Source: Bacteroidales bacterium CF
Lineage (GTDB): Bacteria; Bacteroidota; Bacteroidia; Bacteroidales; UBA932
DNA: 64,000 bases
Reading direction: 5' to 3'
NCBI GenBank assembly: GCA_000473305.1
Contig: CP006772.1
Location: 1,674,001-1,738,000, forward strand
The notes beneath the pieces are model-generated. The model saw only the letters and a list, made by a program, of their open reading frames with translations. It was not told the origin of the DNA and searched no databases. Of the stretch, positions 27,140 to 35,950 are shown in pieces (the stretch's first letter is position 1; each line of letters begins with the position of its first letter). The translations under genes and the position numbers were made by a program.

Positions 27140-27772
27140 CTATTTACCCCAGATTTCAGGACGATATCTCCACTGACGGAGAGTCTCCATCTCCTCCTCC
27201 TTTATATACTTGCAGGCAAGAGCCTCCTCGATAAGCTTGTCATAATTGGTAAGAGTTCTCAGCTCGCAGTTTGAGTATTCGAAGGAGCGGCGCGCCACAT
27301 CGAAATTATAAGAGAAAATAGCCACCATACCCAACACATTAGCGCCGCTCCTGTTCAGACATTCCACGGCAGAGAGTGAGCTGGCACCGGTTGAGATCAG
27401 ATCCTCAACCACAACCACCCCCGCACCCTCGGGTAAATAACCCTCAATCTGAGCTCCGGTACCATGATCCTTAGGTTTCGGACGCACATAAACAAACGGA
27501 AGACCAAGCACTTCAGCCACCAGCGCTCCCCAAGAGATTGCCCCGGTTGCCACACCTGCTATTACCTGAACATCAGCATAATTATCTTTTACGATTTTAG
27601 CCATATTTTCATATATAACCTTTCTCTGCTCAGGAAAAGAGAGAATCTTCCTATTATCACAATAAATCGGGGACTTCCATCCGGAAGCCCATGTAAACGG
27701 AGCATCAGGGCTTAAACGTACCGCTTTGATGTCCAGTAGCAGTTTAGCTACGATTTTTTCTACTAAATCCAT
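27140..27772 (-). CDS. pyrE: Orotate phosphoribosyltransferase
   Basis: About 210 residues from ATG 27772 (MDLVEKIVAKLLLDIKAVRL); an earlier in-frame start would place translation across the promoter and is rejected. The PRPP-binding motif is VVVVEDLISTGASSLSAVE near residue 124; ASGWKSPIYCDNRKILSFPE is the family N-terminal signature and KPKDHGTGAQIEGYL the flexible loop. It converts orotate and PRPP to OMP in pyrimidine synthesis. First gene of a likely pyrE-SRPBCC-GH20 transcript, divergent from a Nudix gene. Confidence 0.95.
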   Translation of the reverse strand: MDLVEKIVAKLLLDIKAVRLSPDAPFTWASGWKSPIYCDNRKILSFPEQRKVIYENMAKIVKDNYADVQVIAGVATGAISWGALVAEVLGLPFVYVRPKPKDHGTGAQIEGYLPEGAGVVVVEDLISTGASSLSAVECLNRSGANVLGMVAIFSYNFDVARRSFEYSNCELRTLTNYDKLIEEALACKYIKEEEMETLRQWRYRPEIWGK

Positions 27773-27780
27773 AATTAAAG

Positions 27781-27798
27781 TATCTTTGCACAAAGATA
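27781..27798. promoter_or_regulatory. Overlapping divergent -7 elements of pyrE and the Nudix gene
   Basis: TATCTTTGCACAAAGATA is nearly palindromic, so both strands carry a TATCTTTG -7 motif within 18 bp. The pyrE ATG is 8 bp to the left and the Nudix ATG 19 bp to the right, implying very short leaders and mutually exclusive polymerase binding. Confidence 0.6.
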
Positions 27799-27817
27799 AA
27801 AAAATCAATCTATATAA

Positions 27818-28447
27818 ATGTACAGCTTATTTTTCAACAATCGCCGCATTGCGGTATGTTCTAATAGTGACAAATACCAAAAAGAGCCTTCAGCCGTACA
27901 TTACATCCCCGGAACCGACCAAGGAATAGAAGAACTTCCCTATATCTTTGAAAAATTATCACATGTAAATTGGCTCACAGTGGTCACTTCCGATGAAGAG
28001 GCCACCTTTGATTGCCTTTGCAAAAAGCTTACCAGAATTAATGCCGGAGGCGGTGTTGTGACTAATGACGACGGAGAGGTGCTCCTCATCTATCGCAACA
28101 ACCACTGGGATCTTCCGAAAGGCAAGCAGGAGAAGGGAGAGAACATAGAAGACACTGCAGTAAGAGAGGTCGAGGAAGAGTGTGGGATTAGCAACATTCA
28201 GCTAAAAGATCTGATATGCAAGACATACCACACGTATATCAACAAAGCGGGAGATCTCACAGTCAAAAGCACCTACTGGTATCAAATGGAGTATCACGGC
28301 GTAGACAAAACCACCCGGCCGCAGACAGAGGAGAACATTGAGCAGGCAATATGGGTCAAACCCTCCTCCCTCCCCGAATATCTCAGCAACACATATCTTT
28401 CTATTCTGGATGTATTTTCAGTGGCACAGATTTTTCTAATTCATTGA
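27818..28447 (+). CDS. Nudix hydrolase
   Basis: 209 residues. The Nudix box is complete near residue 105: GKQEKGENIEDTAVREVEEE followed by CGI, matching GX5EX7REUXEEXGU. A variable N-terminal domain of about 75 residues precedes it. The substrate (a nucleoside diphosphate linked to X) is not determined. The last residues, SVAQIFLIH, are encoded by a REP copy in the frame GTG GCA CAG ATT TTT CTA ATT, so the natural C terminus was probably a little shorter. Confidence 0.88.
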   Translation: MYSLFFNNRRIAVCSNSDKYQKEPSAVHYIPGTDQGIEELPYIFEKLSHVNWLTVVTSDEEATFDCLCKKLTRINAGGGVVTNDDGEVLLIYRNNHWDLPKGKQEKGENIEDTAVREVEEECGISNIQLKDLICKTYHTYINKAGDLTVKSTYWYQMEYHGVDKTTRPQTEENIEQAIWVKPSSLPEYLSNTYLSILDVFSVAQIFLIH

Positions 28448-28727
28448 TCTCGCAATCAATTGTTATTCAACCAGATACAGACTCGTTGATTTTAGTGGCA
28501 CAGATTTTTCTATCTTCCACATTGTCAATCAAATACAACCGGCAATTATATAGGCACTTCTTAGAAAAATGTGTGGCACACATTTTTCTAAATCCCACAA
28601 TACCAGACAAATATAATTAGTTATTAAACAGACTGATAGAAAAATCTGTGCCACTAATTTTATCAAGCTCAAATCTCATTGAAAAACAACAGGTTATTGA
28701 GTCATGAATTAGAAAAATCTGTGCCAC
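28421..28727. repeat. Symmetric REP cluster between the Nudix and lolA-like genes
   Basis: Five sites: plus copies at 28421-28440 and 28495-28512, a near-perfect palindrome TTAGAAAAATGTGTGGCACA.. at 28561-28591, and minus copies at 28637-28654 and 28708-28727. The arrangement is mirror-symmetric about the central palindrome. The outermost copies touch the 3' ends of the two convergent genes. The cluster fills the 284-bp gap and could fold into nested hairpins. Confidence 0.85.
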
Positions 28728-28731
28728 TAAA

Positions 28732-29418
28732 TTATCTCATATCATTTATCCTCAAACCTTTATGCTTGCCGGAATCAAATTTGAAATGATCTTTACCCCA
28801 GGGTTTTTGCTCAGCAAACTTTGTGATATTAACAGCCAGACTCTCACCGTTTTTCATAACATAAACGATTCGGACAGGTGCTTCGTTTCTCTTATCAATC
28901 AGCAACGAAATTTTAGTGTATCCCTGCCGTTTGTTTATCGGAAATAGATCAACCACCCATACAGGTATGTTATTGTAATTAGAGGATTTAGCCTTATCGG
29001 CATAAGTATACCCTTTACTTAACGAAGTAAAGAAAGCCATCGGATTTTCAACAAGGTCAACCTGCGTAAGATCATTCTTCAGAATAATAACCTCATTATT
29101 ACCGCGATTGTGTATCCACTTCGTCTGACCATCACAGAAAAGATCCATCTCCTTATTCTCCAGCCTGTATGAATCCTTCTCAGCCTGGACTGTACCAACA
29201 ATACTCTGTCCATCCATCATTATCGAAAAGCCCATCTCAAAAGCGGGAAGAGTCATAAGCTTAGTTGAGAACTGAGATATTATAACTTCCGTTTTATCTT
29301 TATCTCCCTGATTTCCTTTGCCTTTCCCTTTACTCTGTCCTCTCAGCTCAATCCCTGACAATGTCAGAAACAGAGTCAAGACAGCTAAAAATGCAATGTT
29401 TATTATCCTTCTCTTCAT
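28732..29418 (-). CDS. LolA-like outer-membrane lipoprotein carrier
   Basis: 228 residues with a signal peptide (IINIAFLAVLTLFLTLSGIE). The body has the LolA-type strand pattern: LPAFEMGFSIMMDGQSIVGT, DLFCDGQTKWIHN, FFTSLSKGYTY and ISLLIDKRNEAPVRIVYVMK. In Bacteroidetes such a gene commonly follows ftsK; here an IS4-family element lies between them. It would ferry lipoproteins across the periplasm. A REP copy starts four bases beyond its stop. Confidence 0.78.
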   Translation of the reverse strand: MKRRIINIAFLAVLTLFLTLSGIELRGQSKGKGKGNQGDKDKTEVIISQFSTKLMTLPAFEMGFSIMMDGQSIVGTVQAEKDSYRLENKEMDLFCDGQTKWIHNRGNNEVIILKNDLTQVDLVENPMAFFTSLSKGYTYADKAKSSNYNNIPVWVVDLFPINKRQGYTKISLLIDKRNEAPVRIVYVMKNGESLAVNITKFAEQKPWGKDHFKFDSGKHKGLRINDMR

Positions 29419-29492
29419 ATCACTTAAATTTAATAATTACAGCATTATTCAATGCAATCTTCGTTCCAGAAAGAAATTTTAGTGAAATTTTA

Positions 29493-29507
29493 GTGGCACA
29501 GATTTTT
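29493..29507 (+). repeat. Truncated REP copy left of the IS4 element
   Basis: GTGGCACAGATTTTT, lacking the CTAA end. It is A-type and lies between the lolA-like gene and the insertion sequence. Confidence 0.7.
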
Positions 29508-29691
29508 GCAGTTGTCTGTTATTGTGCGTTTTATCATAATTAGGGTATTAAAGTCGTTAAAATAATCAATTAATAAAAAATCACAAACACAATAAGCTGT
29601 ATAATTAAACACATTGAAGACTACTATTATTAATCACATATAAGGAATCCTTGCTATTAATAATGTAAAAGTCAGCTTTATTAATCACATA

Positions 29692-31016
29692 TACTAATGA
29701 TGCGTTAAGCGACGCATTTGCGCTTGTAACTTATTAATATCATATAATTTATATCAGTTCTTTGACAACTTCGATTTGAAATGAGTTCGTAATTTCGCGG
29801 GCTAAACCCCGCTGATTATGAATGAAGGCAAGTATATCTTAACTCAAGTCACCAATCTCATTCCCAGGCAGATCTTCTTGCGACTTATCAAGAAGTATAA
29901 CGGAGACTATCGTGTAAGGGAGTTCAACTGCACAAACCAACTGCAACATCTTCTTTTCGGTCAGCTGACATCCTGCGAATCGTTAAGAGACATCTGCTTG
30001 TGCTTAAAGCAGCACAAGGATATCCTTTACGGGCTTGGAATCAAGAACTCGGTCAACGAGTCCTCTTTATCCAGAGCCAATGAGAGCAGAGACTGCCGCA
30101 TTTATGAGGGACTTGGGCTGACACTCATCAAGATCGTTCGCCCATTGTATGCCAAAATGCGTCTTGAGTATCTTGTGCCTCAGGATCATGAAATCTTTGC
30201 CCTTGATTCTACGACCATATCCTGCAGCATCAAGTTGATGGAATGGGCTATGGGCAAGTATAGTAAAGGTGCGGTTAAAATGCATACTCTCATAGACTTA
30301 AGAGGGAGTATCCCTGTCTTCATCTATATCAGTGATGGACGCTGTCACGACAGTAATGTGCTCGACCTGTTGGATATTGTTCCCAACGCCATCTATACGA
30401 TGGATAAAGCCTATGTGGACTTTGAAGCACTTGCCCGCATTAATGAAAACGGCGGCTTCTTTGTTACCAGAGCCAAGGACAACATGAAGTACGAGATTGT
30501 ATCTAGTAACCACAATATTGACCAGTCCACTGGGCTGATGGAGGATCTCCTAATACGCCTTACAGGCAATAAATCCAGCAAACTTTACCCGAAAGAACTT
30601 CGCCTCATAAAGTATTGTGACTTAGAGACAGGTGAAGGGCTTTCATTCATCACCAACGTGACCGACCAACTGGATCTCAATGGATTAGAGATATCCAATA
30701 TCTACCGTCATCGATGGGATATTGAGTGCTTCTTCAAACTCATAAAGCAGAACCTCACAATCAAGCACCTCTGGGGATGCTCCGAGAATGCTGTCAGGAC
30801 CCATTTGTGGGTTGCGATATGTTCCTATCTTCTGTTAGCAAGAGTCAAGGCAATATACAACAGCCCTTACTCAATCACAGAAATCGCAACATTGGTCAGA
30901 GTGTCTGCTCTTGCTAAAAAGGACCTGAAGGAACTTGTGACAGAGCCACAACCACTCATTCAAAATCAAGATGTCAATGAACTTACTTTGTTTTAAAAAT
31001 TAACGCATCAGTAGTA
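29692..31016 (+). mobile_element. Complete IS4-family insertion sequence, 1325 bp
   Basis: Terminal inverted repeats TACTAATGATGCGTTAA (29692-29708) and the complement of TACTACTGATGCGTTAA (31000-31016) differ at one base in 17. Both ends are flanked by the direct repeat AATCACATA (29683-29691 and 31017-31025), a 9-bp target duplication. One intact transposase gene is inside. A GCGGG/CCCGC stem at 29797-29811, just before the transposase start, could limit translation of read-through transcripts. The host site is the ftsK to lolA intergenic region. Confidence 0.88.
29818..30996 (+). CDS. IS4-family DDE transposase
   Basis: 392 residues. An N-terminal DUF4372-like region (residues 10-80) precedes the RNase-H-like DDE core. 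First Asp in IFALDSTTISCS, second in IYTMDKAYVDFEAL, and the Glu in YRHRWDIECFFKLIKQN, which fits the IS4 signature Y-x2-R-x3-E-x6-K exactly. The frame is intact, so the element is potentially active. Cut-and-paste transposition would use the 17-bp ends. Confidence 0.93.
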   Translation: MNEGKYILTQVTNLIPRQIFLRLIKKYNGDYRVREFNCTNQLQHLLFGQLTSCESLRDICLCLKQHKDILYGLGIKNSVNESSLSRANESRDCRIYEGLGLTLIKIVRPLYAKMRLEYLVPQDHEIFALDSTTISCSIKLMEWAMGKYSKGAVKMHTLIDLRGSIPVFIYISDGRCHDSNVLDLLDIVPNAIYTMDKAYVDFEALARINENGGFFVTRAKDNMKYEIVSSNHNIDQSTGLMEDLLIRLTGNKSSKLYPKELRLIKYCDLETGEGLSFITNVTDQLDLNGLEISNIYRHRWDIECFFKLIKQNLTIKHLWGCSENAVRTHLWVAICSYLLLARVKAIYNSPYSITEIATLVRVSALAKKDLKELVTEPQPLIQNQDVNELTLF

Positions 31017-31159
31017 AATCACATACATTAAATTAATTGATTACCTCATAGATAACAGCTTGCAGATTTCACTCAATTAAGTTGTTGTTGGAAAACTTTA
31101 GATTAAAAATAATAAGCTGACATCGAGATGTTTATAAAGTATTAAAAATCATATAAATG

Positions 31160-31333
31160 CAAAAATCAGTGCCACTAAAATCAATCACGAATCATTAAAA
31201 GATTGATTAATAGACAGATATAAAAATCAGTGCCACTAAAAGTAAATAAAACAAACAAAAAATGAAATATTGCTCTGAAAATTAGCTATTTATAAAATCC
31301 TAAAAGTCAGACAAATGCAAAAATCAGTGCCAC
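31160..31333 (-). repeat. Three truncated REP copies before the ftsK stop
   Basis: Minus-orientation copies at 31160-31175, 31221-31236 and 31318-31333, each reading AAAAATCAGTGCCAC without the terminal TTAG. The last one overlaps the TAG stop of ftsK. All are T-type, whereas copies on the other side of the IS are A-type. Together with the IS end they fill the 336-bp gap after the transposase gene. Confidence 0.8.
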
Positions 31334-33798
31334 TAATTAAGCGAATTGAGGATGCGATCGAGCGAGTCATAATCGGTAATCAGGACCTGGCGGGCCTTTG
31401 AGCCCTCGGAAGGGCCTACGATGCCGGCAGCCTCAAGTTGATCCATGATCCGGCCCGCCCTGTTGTAACCAAGGTTGAGCCTGCGTTGTATTAGAGAGGT
31501 AGAACCCTGCTGATATTGAACAATCATCTTCGCAGCCTCCTCAAACATCTTATCACGTTTTGAAAGATCAACATCCCCGGCGTTGCTCCCCTCACTATCC
31601 TCTCCAACATATTCAGGCAGCAGATGCGCGGTAGAATAACCCTGCTGACCACTTATAAAATCAACAACCCTGTCAATCTCTTTAGTATCAATAAAGGCGC
31701 ACTGTACACGAGTTATCTCGATGTTCGACAAGAAAAGCATGTCCCCACGTCCAATCAGCTGATTGGCGCCGGTAGTATCAAGAATAGTACGCGAATCAAT
31801 ACTTGAAATAACCTTAAACGCCATCCTTGCCGGGAAGTTTGACTTAATCAGACCCGTAATCACATTTACCGAAGGACGCTGAGTGGCAATAACCAGATGA
31901 ATCCCGATTGCACGCGCCTTCTGAGCCAGCCTTGTAATAGGATCCTCCACCTCACGCCCTGCAGTCATCAGCATATCAGCAAACTCATCAATCAACACAA
32001 CAATAAACGGAAGGAAACGATGACCCTTCAGCGGATTCAGCTTCCTCGAAAGGAATTTTTCATTATACTCTTTAATAGAGCGCACCCTCGCCATGGTCAG
32101 GAGGTCATAACGACTCTCCATCTCAATCAACAGAGACTTAAGAGTATATATAACCTTTTGTGTATCAGTAATAATAGCCTCCTCACCCTCAGGCAACTTC
32201 GCGAGGAAATGGTGTTCCAGCTTCTCATAGAGAGAGAGCTCAACCTTCTTAGGGTCAACCAGAACAAACTTCAGTTCTGAAGGATGCTTTGTATATAGAA
32301 GAGATGTGATAATGGCGTTCAGCCCGACAGACTTACCCTGACCTGTAGCTCCCGCAACAAGAAGGTGGGGCATCTTTGCCAAATCCAGAGTAAGAACCTC
32401 ATTGGAAATTGTACGCCCAATCGCAACAGGCAAGTCATAATTGGCAGAGTTAGCCTTAAACTTAGCGTCGTCCAGGACCGAGCGCATTGAAACAATGCTA
32501 GGCTTGTTATTTGCAACCTCAATACCAACATAATTTGTCCCCGGAATCGGAGCAATAATCCTGACACCCTTTGCAGCAAGCTGCAAAGCTATATCATCTT
32601 CCAGCCTCTTAATCTGAGAGATCCTGACACCGGCCTGAGGCACAATCTCATAAAGAGTTACAGTAGGACCCGGACGTGCAAAGATACGCTCAATACCAAT
32701 CTTGTAGTCACTAAGAGTCTTTACAATCTTTTTATTGTTAAGCTCAAGCTCCTCACGAGACACATCATATATCTTATCCTTGTACTCTTCTAGCAAAGTA
32801 AGTGAAGGAGACTTATAATGAGACAGATCCAGACGAGGATCAAACAAAGTATCCAATGAGCCCTTAGGTAAATTCTTCAGAAAATCCTCCTCGCCGGGCT
32901 CTTCGTTAATCACCTCAAAAGGCATATCATCCTGACCGTCAACATCAGAAGAAACCGGCACACCGTCAGAAACCGACAACGGTTTATTCTCTCTTTCAGC
33001 AACTTCAAAAATCGTCTCCTTCTGTTTGAACTTAGAATTCAGGTCAGCCGCCTCGGCATCCTCTCCCGCTGCAGCATAAGTCGCTGCAAGAACAGAGGCA
33101 GACTCGGCCTCGGCAGAAGCCTCATCATCAATATCGGCCTCATCATCACGCCTCTCCGGGTGAAAAGCATTAGCAATAACCTTATTGAACCACTTCACAA
33201 CACCGAAGCTAACCAAAGCAAGCCAGAACACCATAAGGACAATAATCAGCGCACCGGCGCCGGAGGCGCCCAGCATGTCAATAAGCCACAAGTTTACATA
33301 ATAGCCGTATGAGCCCCCCACTCCATTTCCGAACCAGGTGTCGAACTTTGTAAAGCCGAACACATACGAGAAAAATATCGAGAAAATAATAGCTCCGAAA
33401 ACAGTAATAAAAAAGAGTTTCAGCAAGCTCGTCCGCTTAATCTTGAGACAATACAAAGCAATACCCAAAAAGAAGAAAGGAATCACAAAAGCCCCGAGGC
33501 CAAACAAATCCGAAAGAAGAAAGTTTGCCCAGAAAAAGCCCAGTTTTCCTCCGCCATTCTCAACCGGTACAAGAGTAGACCACACATCATTCCTTGAAAG
33601 CAAAGACTGATCCTCAGCCCAGGTAAACAGATACGAACCGAGTGAGATGAACGTATAAATAGCAAAAGCCAGGAAAAAAAGACCTGAAATCAGTTTAAAC
33701 GCCTCCATCCCTTTTGGGGGCGGAGCAGATTCACCGGTTTTAGTTTTTGATCCTGATTTACTCTCCTCCTTACTCTTTGACTTACCCTTGCTCGCCAT
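31333..33798 (-). CDS. ftsK: DNA translocase FtsK
   Basis: 821 residues: an N-terminal region with four membrane segments (FKLISGLFFLAFAIYTFISL; LGAFVIPFFFLGIALYCLKI), an acidic linker at residues about 215-310, then the FtsK alpha/beta motor (Walker A GATGQGKSVGLNAI, Walker B FIVVLIDEFADMLM) and a C-terminal gamma winged helix (SLIQRRLNLGYNRAGRIMDQ) that reads polar DNA sequences. It pumps chromosome termini at the division septum. The TAG stop is shared with the TTAGTGGCAC start of a REP copy on the coding strand. Confidence 0.95.
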   Translation of the reverse strand: MASKGKSKSKEESKSGSKTKTGESAPPPKGMEAFKLISGLFFLAFAIYTFISLGSYLFTWAEDQSLLSRNDVWSTLVPVENGGGKLGFFWANFLLSDLFGLGAFVIPFFFLGIALYCLKIKRTSLLKLFFITVFGAIIFSIFFSYVFGFTKFDTWFGNGVGGSYGYYVNLWLIDMLGASGAGALIIVLMVFWLALVSFGVVKWFNKVIANAFHPERRDDEADIDDEASAEAESASVLAATYAAAGEDAEAADLNSKFKQKETIFEVAERENKPLSVSDGVPVSSDVDGQDDMPFEVINEEPGEEDFLKNLPKGSLDTLFDPRLDLSHYKSPSLTLLEEYKDKIYDVSREELELNNKKIVKTLSDYKIGIERIFARPGPTVTLYEIVPQAGVRISQIKRLEDDIALQLAAKGVRIIAPIPGTNYVGIEVANNKPSIVSMRSVLDDAKFKANSANYDLPVAIGRTISNEVLTLDLAKMPHLLVAGATGQGKSVGLNAIITSLLYTKHPSELKFVLVDPKKVELSLYEKLEHHFLAKLPEGEEAIITDTQKVIYTLKSLLIEMESRYDLLTMARVRSIKEYNEKFLSRKLNPLKGHRFLPFIVVLIDEFADMLMTAGREVEDPITRLAQKARAIGIHLVIATQRPSVNVITGLIKSNFPARMAFKVISSIDSRTILDTTGANQLIGRGDMLFLSNIEITRVQCAFIDTKEIDRVVDFISGQQGYSTAHLLPEYVGEDSEGSNAGDVDLSKRDKMFEEAAKMIVQYQQGSTSLIQRRLNLGYNRAGRIMDQLEAAGIVGPSEGSKARQVLITDYDSLDRILNSLN

Positions 33799-33860
33799 TT
33801 ACAACTTTGTATAAATATTTAAAAAAACTAGAAAAAAATTAAATTCGCAAATGTCTAGAA

Positions 33861-35186
33861 TCAGAAACGCTCAATTCTTGCACCGATAGCATTAAGACGG
33901 CCGTCCACATTCTGGTATCCCCTGTCTATCTGCTCAATATTCTCGATAACACTTGTCCCCTTTGCACTCATTGCAGCAATCAGCAATGCAATACCCGCAC
34001 GAATATCAGGTGAGGACATCCGCGTTCCCCTTAGGTCAAACTCGCGATTGTGCCCTATTACTACAGCTCTGTGCGGATCACACAAAATAATCTGCGCCCC
34101 CATGTCTATCAGCTTGTCAACGAAAAATAGACGGCTCTCGAACATCTTCTGGTGAATAAGCACAGAGCCCTTCGCCTGAGCAGCAACCACCAGAAAGACA
34201 CTCAAAAGGTCAGGAGTAAGTCCCGGCCACGGAGCATCAGCGATAGTCATTATTGAACCATCCATAAAACTCTCAATCTCATAGTGTTCATGAGAAGGAA
34301 TAAAAATATCATCCCCCCTTCTCTCGACAGTAATCCCAAGTCTTCTGAATTGAGCAGGAATAATACCCAACTCGTCATAAGCAGTATCCTTAATTGTAAT
34401 CTCACTGGCAGTCATTGCCGCCAGCCCTATGAAACTACCAATCTCAACCATATCCGGAAGAATCGTGTGCTCAGTACCGTTCAAAGAGGTGACACCCTCT
34501 ATCGTAAGCAGATTCGAGCCTATTCCCGAAATCTTCGCCCCCATACGGTTCAGCATCTTACAAAGCTGTTGCAGATAAGGTTCACAGGCAGCATTGTAAA
34601 TAGTGGTCTGACCCTCAGCCAAAACAGCAGCCATTACAATATTTGCCGTGCCTGTCACAGAAGCCTCATCAAGGAGCATGTAACAACCCTTCAACCCATT
34701 AGTTTTCAGCTCAAAAAAGCTGCCGACCTGTTCAAAGTCAAGCTTAGCCCCGAGTTTCTCAAGACCAATCAAGTGAGTATCAAGGCGTCTTCGCCCGATC
34801 TTATCACCACCCGGTTTAGGCATATATGCAAAGCCAAAACGTGCGAGCAGCGGGCCAACAAGCATAACCGAGCCCCTCAATGCCGCAGATAGTTTGCAGA
34901 ACTCCGCAGACCTTGCAAAGTCCAGATTTATGTTTTTGGCACAAAACGCATAGCTGCACGAAATTGCACCATGAAGTGAAGCAGGAAGCTTTTCAACCTC
35001 AACACCAAGATCAATCAACAAACCTATCAACTTGTTTACATCGAGAATGTCAGGAAGATTGTGTACTACAACCCTTTTCTCTGTTAACAATACCGCAGAA
35101 AGAATCTGTAATGCCTCATTCTTGGCACCTTGCGGAACAAGCTCACCTTTGAGGCGATGTCCGCCCTCTACCTTAAATACAGCCAT
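33861..35186 (-). CDS. murA: UDP-N-acetylglucosamine 1-carboxyvinyltransferase
   Basis: 441 residues, EPT/RTPC fold, the first committed step of peptidoglycan synthesis. QGAKNEALQILSAVLLTEKR holds the conserved Lys-Asn substrate residues. The active-site loop is PGGDKIGRRRLDTHL with Asp128 where the E. coli enzyme has Cys115. The Asp form is known in other bacteria and is associated with insensitivity to fosfomycin; that phenotype is inferred. ATG at 35186 fits the family. It lies between DUF4290 and ftsK, a Bacteroidetes arrangement. Confidence 0.95.
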   Translation of the reverse strand: MAVFKVEGGHRLKGELVPQGAKNEALQILSAVLLTEKRVVVHNLPDILDVNKLIGLLIDLGVEVEKLPASLHGAISCSYAFCAKNINLDFARSAEFCKLSAALRGSVMLVGPLLARFGFAYMPKPGGDKIGRRRLDTHLIGLEKLGAKLDFEQVGSFFELKTNGLKGCYMLLDEASVTGTANIVMAAVLAEGQTTIYNAACEPYLQQLCKMLNRMGAKISGIGSNLLTIEGVTSLNGTEHTILPDMVEIGSFIGLAAMTASEITIKDTAYDELGIIPAQFRRLGITVERRGDDIFIPSHEHYEIESFMDGSIMTIADAPWPGLTPDLLSVFLVVAAQAKGSVLIHQKMFESRLFFVDKLIDMGAQIILCDPHRAVVIGHNREFDLRGTRMSSPDIRAGIALLIAAMSAKGTSVIENIEQIDRGYQNVDGRLNAIGARIERF

Positions 35187-35295
35187 GATAAGTCAAGATT
35201 ATTATTAGTTTTTTCTCTTGATGTGAATTTTAATTTATCTTGATGATAATTTTTAATTTTTCTTGATAATAATAAATAATTTCAGTTGATTTTAA

Positions 35296-35949
35296 TTATT
35301 TATTCCTCTTTATAATATTCCCCTTCTTCTTTCCGGGCCTGAAATTACGATGCATGTTACGCGATGAGGTATGTCCGGCATTGTGAATATTTCCGCTGTT
35401 TCCCTGAGGAACAGATGTGCTCAGGTGCATTTCCGCAGGAATTGAAAGCCTTCCGCCGGAAAGAGCGACAATATCTTTAAAAATAGTCTCTTCCGTAACA
35501 GTGTCCTTATTCCAGATAAGATACTGCTGACGCATATAATTGGCAAGAACATGAATCATGCCGTCTCTGACCTCTCCCTCTTCCTTTTCCGCAACTAAAT
35601 CAATCATATTCTGAATATTACGGCCATAATGAGCAGCTTTCAGCGGAGTCTTTTCCAATGGAATCGGATTGGGTTTATTCACAAAGGTCTCTCTTGTAGG
35701 AGTCGGATAAGGAGAATCTATATCTATCTGAAAATCCGATATTATCTGAACGTGATCCCAGAGCTTGTGCTTGAAATCGTTGATGTCCCTGAGCTGAGGA
35801 TTAAGAATACCCATCACCCCCACAACCGCGCGGATCTGCTCGTTCCTCTTTTCTCTGTCCTTTATGTTCATGACATGGTCTATCATCTTCTGTACATGCC
35901 TTCCGTACTCCGGCATTATCAGTTTAGACCTCTGAGTATTGTAATCCAT
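35296..35949 (-). CDS. DUF4290 family protein
   Basis: 217 residues. The N terminus MDYNTQRSKLIMPEYGRHVQ and the block RAVVGVMGILNPQLRDINDF are characteristic of this Bacteroidetes family, usually next to murA. The C terminus is basic (RPGKKKGNIIKRNK), suggesting contact with nucleic acid or membrane phosphate, but the function is unknown. It starts 1 bp after the stop of the antiterminator gene and is probably co-transcribed with it. Confidence 0.85.
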   Translation of the reverse strand: MDYNTQRSKLIMPEYGRHVQKMIDHVMNIKDREKRNEQIRAVVGVMGILNPQLRDINDFKHKLWDHVQIISDFQIDIDSPYPTPTRETFVNKPNPIPLEKTPLKAAHYGRNIQNMIDLVAEKEEGEVRDGMIHVLANYMRQQYLIWNKDTVTEETIFKDIVALSGGRLSIPAEMHLSTSVPQGNSGNIHNAGHTSSRNMHRNFRPGKKKGNIIKRNK

Positions 35950-35950
35950 A

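Noticed and set aside
28351-28620. Small plus-strand frame overlapping the Nudix end
   Set aside because: Built mostly from REP words (GTDFSN-type and LVAQIFL-type stretches) with no other support.
28421-28727. CRISPR array
   Set aside because: Repeats are about 19 bp, occur in both orientations, have irregular spacing, and no cas gene is present. The heptamer arrays also lack unique spacers.
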